From assembly GCA_947396885.1 (NCBI GenBank), contig OX377205.1, positions 73,690,969-73,754,968 of the forward strand: 64,000 bases of DNA. Reading direction: 5' to 3'. This stretch comes from Heligmosomoides polygyrus polygyrus (Eukaryota > Nematoda > Chromadorea > Rhabditida > Heligmosomidae). Shown here piece after piece: positions 62,101-62,960 of the stretch. The translations under genes and the position numbers were made by a program. The notes under the pieces were generated by a model. The model was not told where the DNA came from. It ran no database searches and saw only the letters and a program-made list of their open reading frames with translations. The first letter of the stretch is position 1; each line of letters starts with the position of its first letter.

Positions 62101-62898
62101 TGCTTGCCCTTTCTCTTCCGCCAGACGACTTGCCGGCCCGTAATGCCCGACATCGAGTGATTTCGTTCCTGATGACGGAGCTGACGCTGCAGAGTTGGCT
62201 GGAGCAGAGGGTTGACGTTAGTTTTGCCACTACACCTTGTTGCGCGTTGTTTATACCCAAGACGCTGCACAGTGCAGCAGTACAAAGCCCATCAATATCG
62301 ATTGGTCAGTGAAGAATCAACATCGTTTTCATGATGTCGCGCGCGTTGCTGTGAACTACAACCCCTCCTCTCCACGGATTGGGTGGTCTGTCCGAAATCT
62401 TAATTTGTTTCAGGTACTTCGTGCCGCTCTTGCCGACTTCACAACTGAGGGCCACGAAAGCAGTTGGGAATCGCTTCGTCCTGTGTGCTTGACGTGGGCG
62501 TTCGTCGATCTGTACTTCAGAGACGTCATCCCGGTAGGCCTTACCAACCTTAATCAGCACTCTTTCAGTCGCGCCCACTGTCATTTCTTTTCGGTCTGCT
62601 GTTAGGTGTCAGATGGTTGTGTTGCTTCAGATTGATGCCGAGGATCGCCTGGAATGGCTCCAAGGGCATATTCTCGATACGCTGCGGAAGACGTCGACGT
62701 TTGTGAAGAAGTTCGACGAGGAGATTGCGAACATTGGTTCTGCTGAAGCGTTTGCCGAAGCGATGGGTTTGTGGTCCTCCATTGCTTACGTAGTATTTTT
62801 CCCAGGTGGCGATCATTTGATTTAAACTGCTCAGTTTAGATGTGCCGCTGGATGAGATCGGACCACTCTTCGGAGCCAGTGACGATGCGAACGTGTAG
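3359..62898 (+). CDS. UBR4: UBR4-type N-recognin E3 ubiquitin ligase, whole gene (about 102 exons)
   Basis: Giant gene orthologous to UBR4 (p600, Drosophila poe/Calossin), an E3 that binds destabilising N-termini through a UBR box and transfers ubiquitin through an atypical C-terminal module. Identity rests on long collinear matches: the UBR box, [100 protein letters not shown] and GGGRESN, all in the family order. Exons sum to about 13.7 kb (about 4,550 codons, against about 5,180 residues in human UBR4). Introns run from about 43 bp to 9 kb. The Met at 3359 is the best start I see, but 3245 is in the same frame and an upstream exon is possible. Coordinates of each block are in the following entries. 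Two junction zones (28420-28803, 43134-44294) are unresolved. Confidence 0.9.
4141..6867 (+). other. UBR4 intron 3, no gene recognised
   Basis: A 2.7-kb intron bounded by GTGAGT at 4141 and TTTAAG at 6862-6867. Apart from a 13-bp perfect inverted repeat around 5834-5880 I see nothing in it. The open frames at 5504 and 6051 are short, hydrophobic and unlike known families. Confidence 0.55.
5834..5880. repeat. Short perfect hairpin in intron
   Basis: CCTAGGCTGCACC at 5834-5846 is repeated as its exact reverse complement at 5868-5880 around a 21-nt loop. This is long enough to fold, but there is no evidence of function. Confidence 0.6.
6868..9794 (+). CDS. UBR4: UBR4 exons 4-14, alpha-helical N-terminal region
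   Basis: Exons 6868-7100, 7163-7296, 7351-7479, 7543-7702, 7758-7974, 8037-8152, 8833-8925, 9160-9252, 9303-9469, 9544-9657 and 9724-9794. All join in frame (phases 0,2,2,0,1,0,0,0,2,2,1). The protein is helical and leucine-rich, typical of the armadillo/HEAT-like scaffold of UBR4 (for example [65 protein letters not shown]). At 9470-9543 all three frames are partly open; the intron there is chosen because it alone keeps phase. No catalytic or zinc motif lies in this block. Family identity is by position and continuity, not by a diagnostic motif. Confidence 0.7.
8560..8745 (+). pseudogene. RTE-type LINE relic (C-terminal ORF2 end) in UBR4 intron
   Basis: The translated stretch reads [13 protein letters not shown] then [22 protein letters not shown]. 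This matches the extreme C-terminal tail found after the reverse transcriptase in RTE-like elements of strongylid worms (a GxRPKG stretch, then GVHPD...DR.KWR). No RT motif is left. It sits inside the 8153-8832 intron, sense to UBR4, and is a dead fragment. Confidence 0.6.
9795..12488 (+). other. UBR4 intron 14 with SINE copy, otherwise empty
   Basis: A 2.7-kb intron from GTAGGG to TTCGTTCAG. It holds an (ACTAT)n patch near 11460-11480 and the SINE copy at 11865-12146. An isolated B-box-like GGTTCGATTTC lies near 11790. No exon or RNA gene is recognised in the rest. Confidence 0.5.
11865..12146 (+). mobile_element. tRNA-headed SINE copy 1
   Basis: Reads head to tail on the plus strand: GAGCAGTCGGAGGAGG (A-box-like), GGTTCGGATTTCC (B-box-like), the body motif TGGCCACCGCAAGTCA TTGTATGGCC, and a tail ACGCCGTCC TTTAACCTTATCCTTTATC. 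It matches the other copies listed below throughout. No clear target duplication. Confidence 0.75.
12489..15292 (+). CDS. UBR4: UBR4 exons 15-19, helical repeat region
   Basis: Exons 12489-12733, 13155-13271, 14696-14826, 14885-15101 and 15171-15292; phases 0,0,2,0,2 are consistent. Exon 15 encodes [20 protein letters not shown] and a leucine-rich run ending [15 protein letters not shown]. Exon 17 starts [18 protein letters not shown]. Exon 19 has an acidic stretch [19 protein letters not shown] followed by [17 protein letters not shown]. This is scaffold sequence with no catalytic residues. The intron before exon 17 (13272-14695) carries a SINE with a perfect target duplication. Confidence 0.75.
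13874..14196 (-). mobile_element. tRNA-headed SINE copy 2 with 13-bp target duplication
   Basis: The SINE body is 13887-14183 (297 bp), head to tail on the minus strand. It is flanked by TGTTTCGAAAATA at 13874-13886 and again at 14184-14196. The head contains CCGCAGTCGG (A-box-like) and GGTTCGGATTT (B-box-like); the tail is CCTTTATCCTTTTATCCTTT. A tRNA-like head, a simple-repeat tail and a 13-bp duplication are together the signature of LINE-mobilised SINE insertion. This is the best-defined copy in the window. Confidence 0.88.
15390..15690 (-). mobile_element. tRNA-headed SINE copy 3 (diverged)
   Basis: Same family, minus-strand orientation. It has a GGATAAAATTCGG tail remnant at the left, the body motif GCGCATTTGG-GTATACAACGAC, CCAGCCGATGGGCAAGTCAG, and a head with TGCACTCGG at the right. 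It is diverged and I find no target duplication. It lies in UBR4 intron 15293-15738. Confidence 0.65.
15739..17713 (+). CDS. UBR4: UBR4 exons 20-27, region before the UBR box
   Basis: Exons 15739-15850, 16575-16675, 16735-16810, 16869-16986, 17040-17182, 17238-17391, 17453-17568 and 17624-17713; phases 0,2,0,1,0,1,0,0 all match. The protein includes [71 protein letters not shown] and [14 protein letters not shown]. The ALTPTF.R.LSNM stretch and the position just upstream of the UBR box correspond to the helical region that precedes the UBR box in other UBR4 proteins. No zinc or catalytic motif. Confidence 0.8.
15971..16110. repeat. Near-perfect 58-bp-arm hairpin (MITE-like)
   Basis: The left arm, 15971-16030 (TAGGCTTTTGTCATACCATC ... 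AATATCG), is the reverse complement of the right arm, 16051-16108, with only a few mismatches around a 20-nt loop. Each arm also contains an inner GCTCACCCCGAGCG palindrome-like core. It lies in the UBR4 intron 15851-16574. There is no coding potential. It is either a small foldback transposon or a structured RNA; I favour the former. Confidence 0.75.
17714..20155 (+). other. UBR4 intron 27, 2.4 kb
   Basis: Bounded by GTAGGT at 17714 and GATTCAG at 20155. Contains the SINE-like copy at 19350-19660, a second tRNA-like patch on the minus strand near 19190-19260 (GCGCAGTCAGCGCGG ... GGGTTTGGTTCC), and an unexplained 130-codon open frame at 17862-18254. Nothing else is recognised. Confidence 0.5.
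19350..19660 (-). mobile_element. tRNA-headed SINE copy 4, best preserved promoter boxes
   Basis: On the minus strand the head reads GGCGGGGTAGTGCAGTCAG and then, about 50 nt further, GGTTCGAGTCCC, an exact fit to the RNA polymerase III B-box. The body to the left is a diverged version of the family (CAATGACATGTGGTGGGTGA; CCGGATAGGTCTGGTAGACA). A tRNA gene is unlikely because the acceptor and anticodon stems do not close. Confidence 0.65.
20156..20461 (+). CDS. UBR4: UBR4 exons 28-29, immediately before UBR box
   Basis: Exons 20156-20281 ([20 protein letters not shown] ... EALK) and 20332-20461 ([13 protein letters not shown] ... [12 protein letters not shown]). They align with the conserved region just N-terminal of the UBR box: a helix equivalent to the HGKH..ILECTCHI segment, an acidic loop, then NKLCTF-like LCTY. 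Phases 0 and 1 fit. The acceptor at 20155 (GTATGATTCAG) defines the start after a 2.4-kb intron. Confidence 0.88.
20517..20819 (+). CDS. UBR4: UBR4 exons 30-31, UBR-box zinc finger
   Basis: Exons 20517-20628 and 20699-20819 encode the UBR box (zf-UBR, PF02207), the domain that binds basic or bulky N-terminal residues of N-degron substrates. The zinc ligands are visible in order: [26 protein letters not shown] and, after the intron, [16 protein letters not shown]. The Cys/His spacing is complete, so the finger should fold. The acidic residues used by UBR1/2 to recognise type-1 degrons are not all obvious; the UBR4 box is known to differ from UBR1 here. The second exon ends in an Ala/Arg/Thr-rich linker with donor GTAGAT. 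Confidence 0.95.
20820..22786 (+). other. UBR4 intron 31 containing RTE relic
   Basis: About 2 kb. The RTE relic occupies its first 300 bp. The rest holds an unexplained pair of overlapping short frames around 21450-21690 and otherwise nothing I recognise. Confidence 0.5.
20862..21110 (-). pseudogene. RTE-type LINE relic, C-terminal tail
   Basis: The minus-strand translation contains [15 protein letters not shown] and [17 protein letters not shown], then [11 protein letters not shown]. This is the conserved C-terminal tail of RTE-like ORF2 proteins (RDxKR..GRPP.RW.D, ending near W..LD). Frameshifts and loss of the RT domain mark it as dead. It is antisense to UBR4, in intron 31. Confidence 0.65.
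22787..24567 (+). CDS. UBR4: UBR4 exons 32-41, beta-propeller-like region
   Basis: Exons 22787-22873, 22954-23124, 23184-23295, 23359-23462, 23523-23705, 23763-23880, 23939-24033, 24098-24186, 24257-24376 and 24444-24567; phases 0,0,1,0,0,1,0,2,2,0. From exon 35 on the sequence is repeated beta-strand signature: [99 protein letters not shown]. These align with the UBR4 region after the UBR box (for example LAIVTADFVKIYDLCVDAL, YYSHVLQMLFFSY), annotated as a WD40-like propeller. Exon 33 ([17 protein letters not shown]) is less conserved. Confidence 0.88.
24655..24885 (-). mobile_element. tRNA-headed SINE copy 5 (degenerate)
   Basis: Minus-strand orientation. The tail remnant is GGAAAGATAGG. 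The body contains GATGGGGCTGGTACCAATTC and AGAAAGATGGAAGGAC, matching copy 2 at lower identity. Imperfect flanking similarity (CTTGGCCATTGAGG / CTTGCCATTAGTG) may be a decayed target duplication. Confidence 0.55.
24985..25145. repeat. Foldback element
   Basis: GGACATCAGAAACGTCTCC near 24990 is the reverse complement of GGAGACGTTTCTGATGTCC near 25125. The interior (CGCTCCAATGGGTCCTTCT ... AAGAGCGTGATGTCA) resembles 9010-9065 in another UBR4 intron (GCTCTAATGGGACCTTCT ... AGAGCGCGTCATAACA), so this is a dispersed repeat. Confidence 0.65.
25204..25615. repeat. Tandem duplication, 214-bp period, two units
   Basis: ACCACTTGGCAAGCCCACCT begins at 25204 and again at 25418, and the following about 190 bp are nearly identical up to CACTGATTTTAAGAACCCAA. 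The two units differ by a few substitutions. The duplication is intronic and non-coding; the open frames in each unit are the same frame repeated. Confidence 0.85.
26953..28257 (+). CDS. UBR4: UBR4 exons 42-48
   Basis: Exons 26953-27068 (least certain), 27124-27241, 27302-27430, 27484-27585, 27641-27762, 27812-28028 and 28107-28257. They carry [106 protein letters not shown] and [18 protein letters not shown]. Each has a clear counterpart in UBR4 (FFEHNQQLTDVEF, MTGMRIQIGTQAIERAP, FDFPFTREEAL, VTMIDAVKIYGKTKEQFGWP, LLASLHTSRSAYHSHKD). This is the conserved central discoidin/beta-sandwich-like part. I placed the 27762 donor after FFR because only this keeps phase with 27812. Confidence 0.85.
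28420..28803 (+). CDS. UBR4: UBR4 exons 49-50, splice structure unresolved
   Basis: 28420 follows a TTTGTAG acceptor in phase 1 and reads [21 protein letters not shown] second frame gives [20 protein letters not shown] up to a TAG at about 28562. A third, from about 28624, gives [18 protein letters not shown] and ends at the donor after DPK at 28803 in phase 0. All three look coding and correspond loosely to the HIEATVNALVDIIHGYC / IYMQMLLCPDP part of UBR4. I cannot connect them with GT/AG introns of credible length. Either very short introns or sequence frameshifts are present. Confidence 0.5.
28804..30385 (+). other. UBR4 intron with AT-rich core
   Basis: 1.6 kb. 29385-29600 is strongly A+T-rich. 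At 29637-29694 CTTAGTTGTTAGCAC is mirrored by GTACTAACAACTAAG, a small hairpin. No exon or RNA gene is recognised. Confidence 0.5.
30386..32808 (+). CDS. UBR4: UBR4 exons 51-60
   Basis: Exons 30386-30450, 30706-30739, 30786-30872, 30917-31022, 31091-31187, 31241-31396, 31464-31555, 31622-31806, 32441-32633 and 32672-32808; phases 2,0,0,1,2,2,1,0,1,0. The first three are short and supported mainly by phase. Later exons are convincing: [38 protein letters not shown], a low-complexity Gly/Ser/Thr linker ([18 protein letters not shown]), [19 protein letters not shown] and [19 protein letters not shown]. The last two align with AVDYCLHVLKSLLEYW and LLTEMVLRLPYQIKKI of UBR4. The next intron contains the LTR retrotransposon. 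Confidence 0.8.
33140..33315 (+). mobile_element. tRNA-headed SINE copy 6 (3' truncated)
   Basis: Head-to-tail on plus: GAATGCGGTCGGAGGAGG, TATCAGGTTGCTGGTTCGGATTT, GGAGTCGATGAAATGGTATC, breaking off after GCACTGACCTTCTCATCG. The 50-70 bp upstream (GATTGTCCTGAGCGAG ... CATCATCGGGCGCG) are also shared with copy 7, so part of a larger composite repeat is present. Confidence 0.7.
33752..33755. repeat. Target site duplication CCCT (left)
   Basis: CCCT directly abuts the 3' LTR terminus here and the 5' LTR terminus at 41331-41334. Four bases is the usual Ty3-type duplication length. Confidence 0.8.
33756..34153 (-). repeat. 3' LTR of the retrotransposon
   Basis: 398 bp, minus-strand TGTGGGTAGA ... 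CCGTTACA. Contains a TATATAAG box (34092-34085), an AATAAA signal (33868-33863) and a (GTCGGY)n hexanucleotide array (about 33909-33972). On comparing the two copies by eye I find no difference from the 5' LTR, including the length of the hexanucleotide array. Confidence 0.95.
34086..40484 (-). CDS. Gag-Pol polyprotein of the LTR retrotransposon (2,132 aa, intact)
   Basis: A single uninterrupted frame. Gag occupies residues 1 to about 540 with coiled-coil-like helices and one CCHC zinc knuckle ([15 protein letters not shown], about 523-537). An aspartic protease follows ([11 protein letters not shown], about 605). The reverse transcriptase has its active site at YIDDIIIC (about 1025), and RNase H has [12 protein letters not shown] (about 1176) and [11 protein letters not shown] (about 1246). 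The integrase has HEAHAG..GH (about 1395), CQRC (about 1434), GVDVLE (about 1466), SDKGGEFE (about 1521) and [11 protein letters not shown] (about 1556), so the HHCC finger and D,D-35-E triad are complete. Residues about 1770-2132 form an extra C-terminal region I do not recognise. The frame ends inside the 3' LTR. All catalytic residues needed for retrotransposition are present. The start at 40484 is the first Met; 40436 (MGLARANGQ) is an alternative. Confidence 0.95.
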   Translation of the reverse strand: MIGAPNYCQEPCDSRIMGLARANGQPPEEKADQSPEAEVSVRARSLPIGDLCDELDRALKELKQVPAKVEEALEDARIAGKYRTQLSKVLREQTERVCEILGQLEPNVRGYQLFGAELFKALSGKGIENMADLEDYFATTESDGELIADICDMFQTNVREVRKVLGDLSNGRTSTEERMDITNGELRRRIPDKLDANEASESFQITAATATTVQPLIGQRSAQRSRPHLARLDEEHSVEPGQESFHIMALMQSNACVNPGVFRGNRSESFNEFIRRFSRKYRSVIFDDETLLDILGDDHLDGRAKSVFLSLPRSVREQGFDAVVEELRKLLASDSMAGRLRALTELRSLKRRSGQSVADFCVVLEKLGRQANPNCTIGDRSLEYAQILLDNLTDWPEHVHLLSTLHRADPAEAYDSVKQLALTIEQSKGIWVSHGNKRREEKDGWKRRSLGYQEIRNRREYEECEREPAVSTGVMKQQSRHESRATSERPRFNDYPSSNDNGSNVTNRIEPKVHNGGNKEQRKCYNCQKFGHIGRDCPLRRTHVNLIGEKVQNRGMGKQGDRIAEIITNARSLGLRSPAREATPLVGKTMTVSARLVDTQVSAILDTGSMISILPVGVLARAQQAGYDVDSLEVLPKDTMVPVYDASGNQMAFLGAVKVLVELEGGKKVEVAFHIADEKGDEILLGTNALDKLGVQVVLTPQETDEVVEEDSQRVVVARRIYIPPHGTAMVTARCEGNNSKEECVVWPSISGMAAGVFRTRNHEVEVPIINDREQPIVLKEGEEIGQWGTEKWREAWEELNPLMMDSGTVDMSKDERRNLLHELVRESSKVEKLDDDIRALLDEFPNAFSVCDKELTGTNKVEMDIDTGDNKPIKMKARPVPLGIRKKLRELLADLESRKIIERSSSEWAFPIVLVEKKDGSLRLCVDYRELNKRIKLDSYPLPTIDGVLQSLSGKSYFSTLDLCSGYWQIPLAPEAREKSAFTTTEGLFQFRVTPFGLSTSPPVFQRLMDAVLHDVLGAEVFCYIDDIIICTDTRERHIELLKRVCTLLQGAGLRLKAQKCVLMQSRVSFLGHIVDSQGIHMDPKKVEAIVNYAVPKNGKELRTFLGMASFYRKFCLGFAKITGCLFSLTSPKSIWRWTEEHQVAFEKVKAMISTSPVLTQPDIEKARDGSRPFVICTDASTVGLGAVLCQEGDDRQLHPVYFASKCLSKAERRYHVTDLEALAVVFAVRRFHMFIYGLPTVVLTDHQPLTALFSRSNVSARVLRWSLELQRYNLEIRYVKGKTNVVADALSRGAIEWTKTESLQGLDEAVVNSIRPQVKTKWMNELEKDEDFAHILEALKTGNNNGKVTWTGAQKPMRVADFVVEDGDLKMYHADGYLVYVVPKSARYEIFHEAHAGTFSGHFSAYKLLNKLKKEVFWPTMTQDIKRWTRECQRCFVQNPRQKMVPPLKPIITTMPYEIIGVDVLELGLTTSGNRYAITVIDHFSKFAAAYPVPDKTAETVAKTIFMRWIAEGCRWPRTILSDKGGEFENKVMEELTRITKISHITTKGYNPRENGVTERLNGTIVAMLRRSTVVPMEWDVRLPFCMLAYNMTPHYATGESPYFILHGIDPNFPSAVIPNGGVSWYTMDEGMEDYKTQLLQSVAEVHGRVREYNERIRTRMKVEYDSRHGVDAGKHPKVGDRVYMYSPREKALNSHPKLVCEWAGPFRVLETSENSALISRIGENTEPVRVQFDMLRVVPSYMPDDRIDTVTSRGKRGRKPRVKVNRITCFHSRGADLRSRIEKGHLEYTCQDGCLREATLGDIGGIQLPGALAKKPLGTLWNAWRAASIFIRTDIDTAMKIKFWKDGAICLDEEALQRVLRMAYERCLDWTEFICFTQEIKKHERVEGFVFDSTYDGALKKLKKELDEEEKAKRPLKEGPTAFAAPASGALLEKDGPRRGIATRVATTFKQLREILNEWTAYPIWVIVWPMDRKFKEDEVCKVVRACDKHFENGGRIVSAWPTIVEKDAETWKKMIEMWSILDATLNKRAGSNQFFSTATAKIENGTVFCEVGAPENSLAYYGSDCTVGCAKILYSTIRRKTIGQVPLPELKKTTELPRTAAQGGGGMWVDRPRSGPVKRRDLGGNWAI
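34154..34170 (-). promoter_or_regulatory. Polypurine tract
   Basis: Minus-strand AGGGAGGAGGCGGCA immediately precedes the 3' LTR. Its position and purine content are those of the plus-strand primer of LTR elements. The tract lies within the Gag-Pol frame (Gly-rich QGGGGM segment), which is unusual. Confidence 0.7.
40915..40932 (-). promoter_or_regulatory. Primer binding site candidate
   Basis: Directly inside the 5' LTR the minus strand reads TGGGGGCCGAACCGGCC. TGG next to the LTR is the complement of a tRNA CCA end. I do not name the tRNA because no tRNA sequence was available to compare. Confidence 0.6.
40933..41330 (-). repeat. 5' LTR of the retrotransposon
   Basis: 398 bp, apparently identical to the 3' LTR. 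It contains the promoter (TATATAAG at 41269-41262) that would drive the genomic RNA on the minus strand, the AATAAA at 41045-41040, and the (GTCGGY)n array at about 41086-41149. Confidence 0.95.
41262..41269 (-). promoter_or_regulatory. LTR TATA box
   Basis: TATATAAG on the minus strand, about 330 nt upstream of the LTR's inner edge, in a GC-richer context. The equivalent site in the 3' LTR overlaps the Gag-Pol stop codon. Confidence 0.6.
41828..43133 (+). CDS. UBR4: UBR4 exons 61-65, with an in-frame TAA
   Basis: Exons 41828-41985, 42048-42153, 42212-42354, 42398-42839 and 42958-43133. [20 protein letters not shown] matches the KLLLFICGSKEKYRQLRDLH segment of UBR4. [36 protein letters not shown] and [20 protein letters not shown] also align. 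A 43-bp intron (42355-42397) is needed to keep phase. Exon 64 contains an in-frame TAA at 42534-42536 between [11 protein letters not shown] and [12 protein letters not shown], in a poorly conserved linker. An alternative 36-bp intron (42503-42538) would remove it. Either the allele is damaged or the intron is exceptionally short. Confidence 0.85.
43287..43452. mobile_element. MITE with GGGGCC-GATTCATCAAC termini, copy A
   Basis: The left end CTGGGGCCGGATTCATCAAC is mirrored by the right end GTTGATGAATCCGGCCCC. The interior has GATAAG-rich tandem words (AGATAAGATAAGAGTCAGGC). The same termini occur at 49911-50052 and, as one end, near 33544. It directly abuts an RTE relic. Confidence 0.75.
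43453..43880 (-). pseudogene. RTE-type LINE relic, C-terminal third
   Basis: The minus strand encodes [55 protein letters not shown] and, after a frameshift, [17 protein letters not shown]. This is the linker-to-C-terminus part of RTE-like ORF2 proteins in strongylid worms. The upstream RT domain is missing. It is antisense to UBR4 and lies between exons 65 and 66. Confidence 0.7.
44165..44238 (+). CDS. UBR4: UBR4 exon 66 (start uncertain)
   Basis: Reads [14 protein letters not shown] up to the donor GTACAC at 44239. It matches the YYLESDPCLVCNN segment that precedes the conserved beta-domain of UBR4, including the CxxC pair. No acceptor upstream fits the phase-2 end of exon 65, so a further small exon in 43134-44164 is probably missing. 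Confidence 0.65.
44295..45423 (+). CDS. UBR4: UBR4 exons 67-71, beta-domain and cysteine-rich zinc ribbon
   Basis: Exons 44295-44440, 44628-44721, 44797-44918, 45132-45231 and 45307-45423. The first two ([55 protein letters not shown]) form a beta-sandwich-like segment near-identical in pattern to UBR4. The last three encode a run of CxxC pairs: [34 protein letters not shown] split as shown at the intron, and [17 protein letters not shown]. The spacing suggests two zinc sites. This is among the best conserved stretches of the protein and shows the gene was under selection. All phases match. Confidence 0.93.
45543..46183 (+). CDS. UBR4: UBR4 exons 72-74
   Basis: Exons 45543-45731 ([20 protein letters not shown] ... 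PPINHQQ), 45796-45975 ([19 protein letters not shown] ... [12 protein letters not shown]) and 46060-46183 ([20 protein letters not shown] ... [11 protein letters not shown]). The first two are coiled-coil-like and correspond to NTLLDKADRVYHQLMGHR and SASRKELLEYDLQQR-type sequence. The third contains CFGC, equivalent to the KCYGC pair in UBR4. The join between exons 73 and 74 is off phase by my boundaries; one of the two borders (45975 or 46060) must differ. Confidence 0.78.
46505..46560 (+). repeat. GC-rich dispersed repeat, copy A
   Basis: AGTGCTCCGACACGCCTAAC GGCGTGTCTCGCACTTGCGCGCTTCGCGCGA..TTGCAACATCAC-type sequence with two internal hairpins (CACGCC/GGCGTG and GCGCG/CGCGC). It is repeated in inverse orientation at 60745-60812 with a few changes. 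Confidence 0.75.
46725..46860. repeat. 48-bp minisatellite, three units
   Basis: Units built on TAATTCAAAAATCCAAGGTCC GCGAAATTG recur three times with drift (ATTCAAAAAACCGGAGTCCC; GTGTAAAAATCCGGGGTCCG). Read on the minus strand the unit is 16 codons long and gives a repeated FGDxGFLNYS peptide, so the 235-codon minus-strand frame here is largely an artefact of the period being divisible by three. Confidence 0.75.
46895..47530. repeat. Array of three long direct repeats
   Basis: TTCTGACTCCAGAAGGTTG (or close variants) begins units at about 46897, 47175 and 47349. Each is followed by GGGACTCAGAAACG-like, GGAGGAGGCTGCGCTTCC-like and CTCATGTTGAACGGCA-like motifs. The pair GCCCGCGCGAGGTACGC appears at 47041 and 47503 and in reverse at 46868. 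It is non-coding, with irregular unit length. Confidence 0.75.
48520..48815 (+). mobile_element. tRNA-headed SINE copy 7
   Basis: Plus orientation: GAACGCAGTCGGACGAAGTG head, body GGCTGGCCACCGCAAGTCAT TGTATGGCC, tail GAGTAACGCCGTCCTTTATC CTTAATC. The 60 bp upstream are shared with copy 6, so the two may descend from a longer composite unit. Confidence 0.75.
49339..49650 (-). mobile_element. tRNA-headed SINE copy 8 with 9-bp target duplication
   Basis: Body 49348-49641 (294 bp), minus-strand orientation, flanked by CTCTTGGTG at 49339-49347 and 49642-49650. The head has ACGCAGTCGG and GGTTCGGATTTCC; the tail is GTCCTTATCTTTTATCCTTATCC. Structure and length match copy 2. Confidence 0.85.
49911..50052. 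mobile_element. MITE, copy B (palindromic)
   Basis: The left arm 49911-49970 (CTGGGGCCACATTCATCAAC, CGCTTACCGCCCTCTAA ..) is the reverse complement of the right arm 49995-50052, with about 20 nt between. Termini are as in copy A at 43287. Almost the whole element is hairpin. Confidence 0.8.
50191..52005 (+). CDS. UBR4: UBR4 exons 75-81
   Basis: Exons 50191-50282, 50345-50453, 50947-51093, 51167-51427, 51486-51668, 51730-51802 and 51897-52005; phases 2,0,0,0,0,1,2. [20 protein letters not shown] matches FDYNLRRGAAAMREEVRQLMC directly after exon 74. [13 protein letters not shown] corresponds to [32 protein letters not shown] matches [41 protein letters not shown] matches LLSSFVEVESIKRHFKSR. 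This is helical-repeat sequence at the start of the E3_UbLigase_R4 (PF13764) region. A short conserved stretch between exons 76 and 77 is not accounted for and may hide another exon in 50454-50946. Confidence 0.88.
52035..52275 (+). mobile_element. tRNA-headed SINE copy 9 (degenerate)
   Basis: CACACTCGGAGGAGGCGCCG head and GGTAAACCTCCCTCCAGGGT TGGTGAATTGGTA body in the plus orientation, with low identity and no tail or target duplication. It lies in UBR4 intron 52006-52545. Confidence 0.5.
52546..54858 (+). CDS. UBR4: UBR4 exons 82-85, most conserved core
   Basis: Exons 52546-52690 ([20 protein letters not shown]), 52835-52969 ([20 protein letters not shown]), 53021-53122 ([30 protein letters not shown]) and 54687-54858 ([38 protein letters not shown]). 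These match UBR4 almost residue for residue in the E3_UbLigase_R4 region and were the decisive evidence for gene identity. Exons 84 and 85 are separated by a 1.56-kb intron carrying a SINE with target duplication and a mariner-like terminal sequence. All phases are 0 until the phase-1 end at 54858. Confidence 0.96.
53544..53848 (-). mobile_element. tRNA-headed SINE copy 10 with 12-bp target duplication
   Basis: Body 53556-53836, minus orientation, flanked by TTGTCTGAGATA at 53544-53555 and 53837-53848. The tail reads CCTTCATCCCTTT on the minus strand. The head is somewhat diverged (GTTGCGCAGTCGG). Confidence 0.85.
54859..56179 (+). other. UBR4 intron 85
   Basis: 1.3 kb from GTAAGC to ACTTTCAG. 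At 55303 the string GTGTCTAAAAAGTGACTAAT is reminiscent of mariner-type termini, but I find no partner. No exon seen. Confidence 0.45.
56180..57715 (+). CDS. UBR4: UBR4 exons 86-93
   Basis: Exons 56180-56294, 56421-56523, 56618-56728, 56789-56858, 56915-57053, 57115-57244, 57463-57558 and 57620-57715; phases 2,0,0,1,2,0,0,0. [20 protein letters not shown] matches [36 protein letters not shown] matches [32 protein letters not shown] matches IWKKFLSRPALPF, and [19 protein letters not shown] matches LRLLRGLAIQHPGTQVLI. This is the helical C-terminal part of the E3_UbLigase_R4 region, leading to the catalytic module. Two runs of exons are separated by introns of only 55-90 bp. Confidence 0.92.
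57716..59134 (+). other. UBR4 intron 93 hosting RTE relic
   Basis: 1.4 kb, of which about 58035-58960 is the minus-strand RTE relic. The remainder (57716-58034, 58960-59134) shows no exon. Confidence 0.6.
58035..58960 (-). pseudogene. RTE-type LINE relic, reverse transcriptase and linker
   Basis: The minus strand preserves, across several frameshifts and stops, [18 protein letters not shown], the RT active site [38 protein letters not shown] and [19 protein letters not shown]. It is collinear with the better copy starting at 63319 and with RTE-clade elements. Reading is broken in at least four places, so it is inactive. It is antisense to UBR4, wholly within intron 93. Confidence 0.8.
59135..59853 (+). 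CDS. UBR4: UBR4 exons 94-96, hemi-RING-like catalytic module
   Basis: Exons 59135-59203 ([16 protein letters not shown]), 59336-59574 and 59709-59853. Exon 95 carries a basic helix ([20 protein letters not shown]) and the first Cys cluster, [10 protein letters not shown]. Exon 96 continues [13 protein letters not shown] and the second ligand set, [15 protein letters not shown]. The C..C at CCIC and the H..C..H at HIDCH are the zinc ligands of the half-RING in UBR4 that, with the neighbouring helical domain, recruits the ubiquitin-loaded E2. Ligands visible here are complete. Phases 0,2,0. A 1.65-kb intron follows. Confidence 0.95.
60378..60550. repeat. Tandem array, about 45-bp period, four units
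   Basis: Units follow the pattern GTGCCTGAGGATTCAGAAGA then CGT...GACGTCGTC, with drift between units. Read on the plus strand it yields a Ser/Asp/Thr-rich frame of 66 codons that is a by-product of the period. Confidence 0.75.
60745..60812 (-). repeat. GC-rich dispersed repeat, copy B
   Basis: The minus strand reads AGTGCTCCGTCACGCCTATC GGCGTGCCTCGCACTTGCGC and so on, the partner of copy A at 46505-46560 in opposite orientation 14 kb away. Confidence 0.75.
61506..62898 (+). CDS. UBR4: UBR4 exons 97-102, C-terminus
   Basis: Exons 61506-61600 ([20 protein letters not shown]), 61664-61765, 62033-62210 ([35 protein letters not shown]), 62414-62533 ([20 protein letters not shown]), 62631-62766 ([20 protein letters not shown]) and 62840-62898 ([18 protein letters not shown], stop TAG). 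They match TKCNGLLPVWG, SFSADTGGGGRESN, LHILPPEQWRATR, LFWALVDLIYNMF and FSEFLDVAGLLSEI of UBR4. For the last exon I prefer the acceptor at 62839 over 62805: the latter ends after GDHLI, whereas the former continues the conserved LLSEI-like helix. Phases are consistent throughout. Confidence 0.93.
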
Positions 62899-62954
62899 TC
62901 GGTGCAATTGCTCTTTTTGTGTGCTTACCGCTTAATACATTGCTATTCTGGTGA

Positions 62955-62960
62955 AATAAA
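62955..62960 (+). terminator. Polyadenylation signal of UBR4
   Basis: AATAAA 57 nt after the TAG stop, in GTGAAATAAACTATTCG. It is the first canonical signal downstream, which would give a short 3' UTR of roughly 75-80 nt, normal for nematodes. Confidence 0.7.

Noticed and set aside
62806..62825. Alternative last UBR4 exon ending at TAA 62823-62825
   Set aside because: In phase, but it gives only a five-residue, non-conserved tail; the 62840-62898 exon continues the conserved C-terminal helix.
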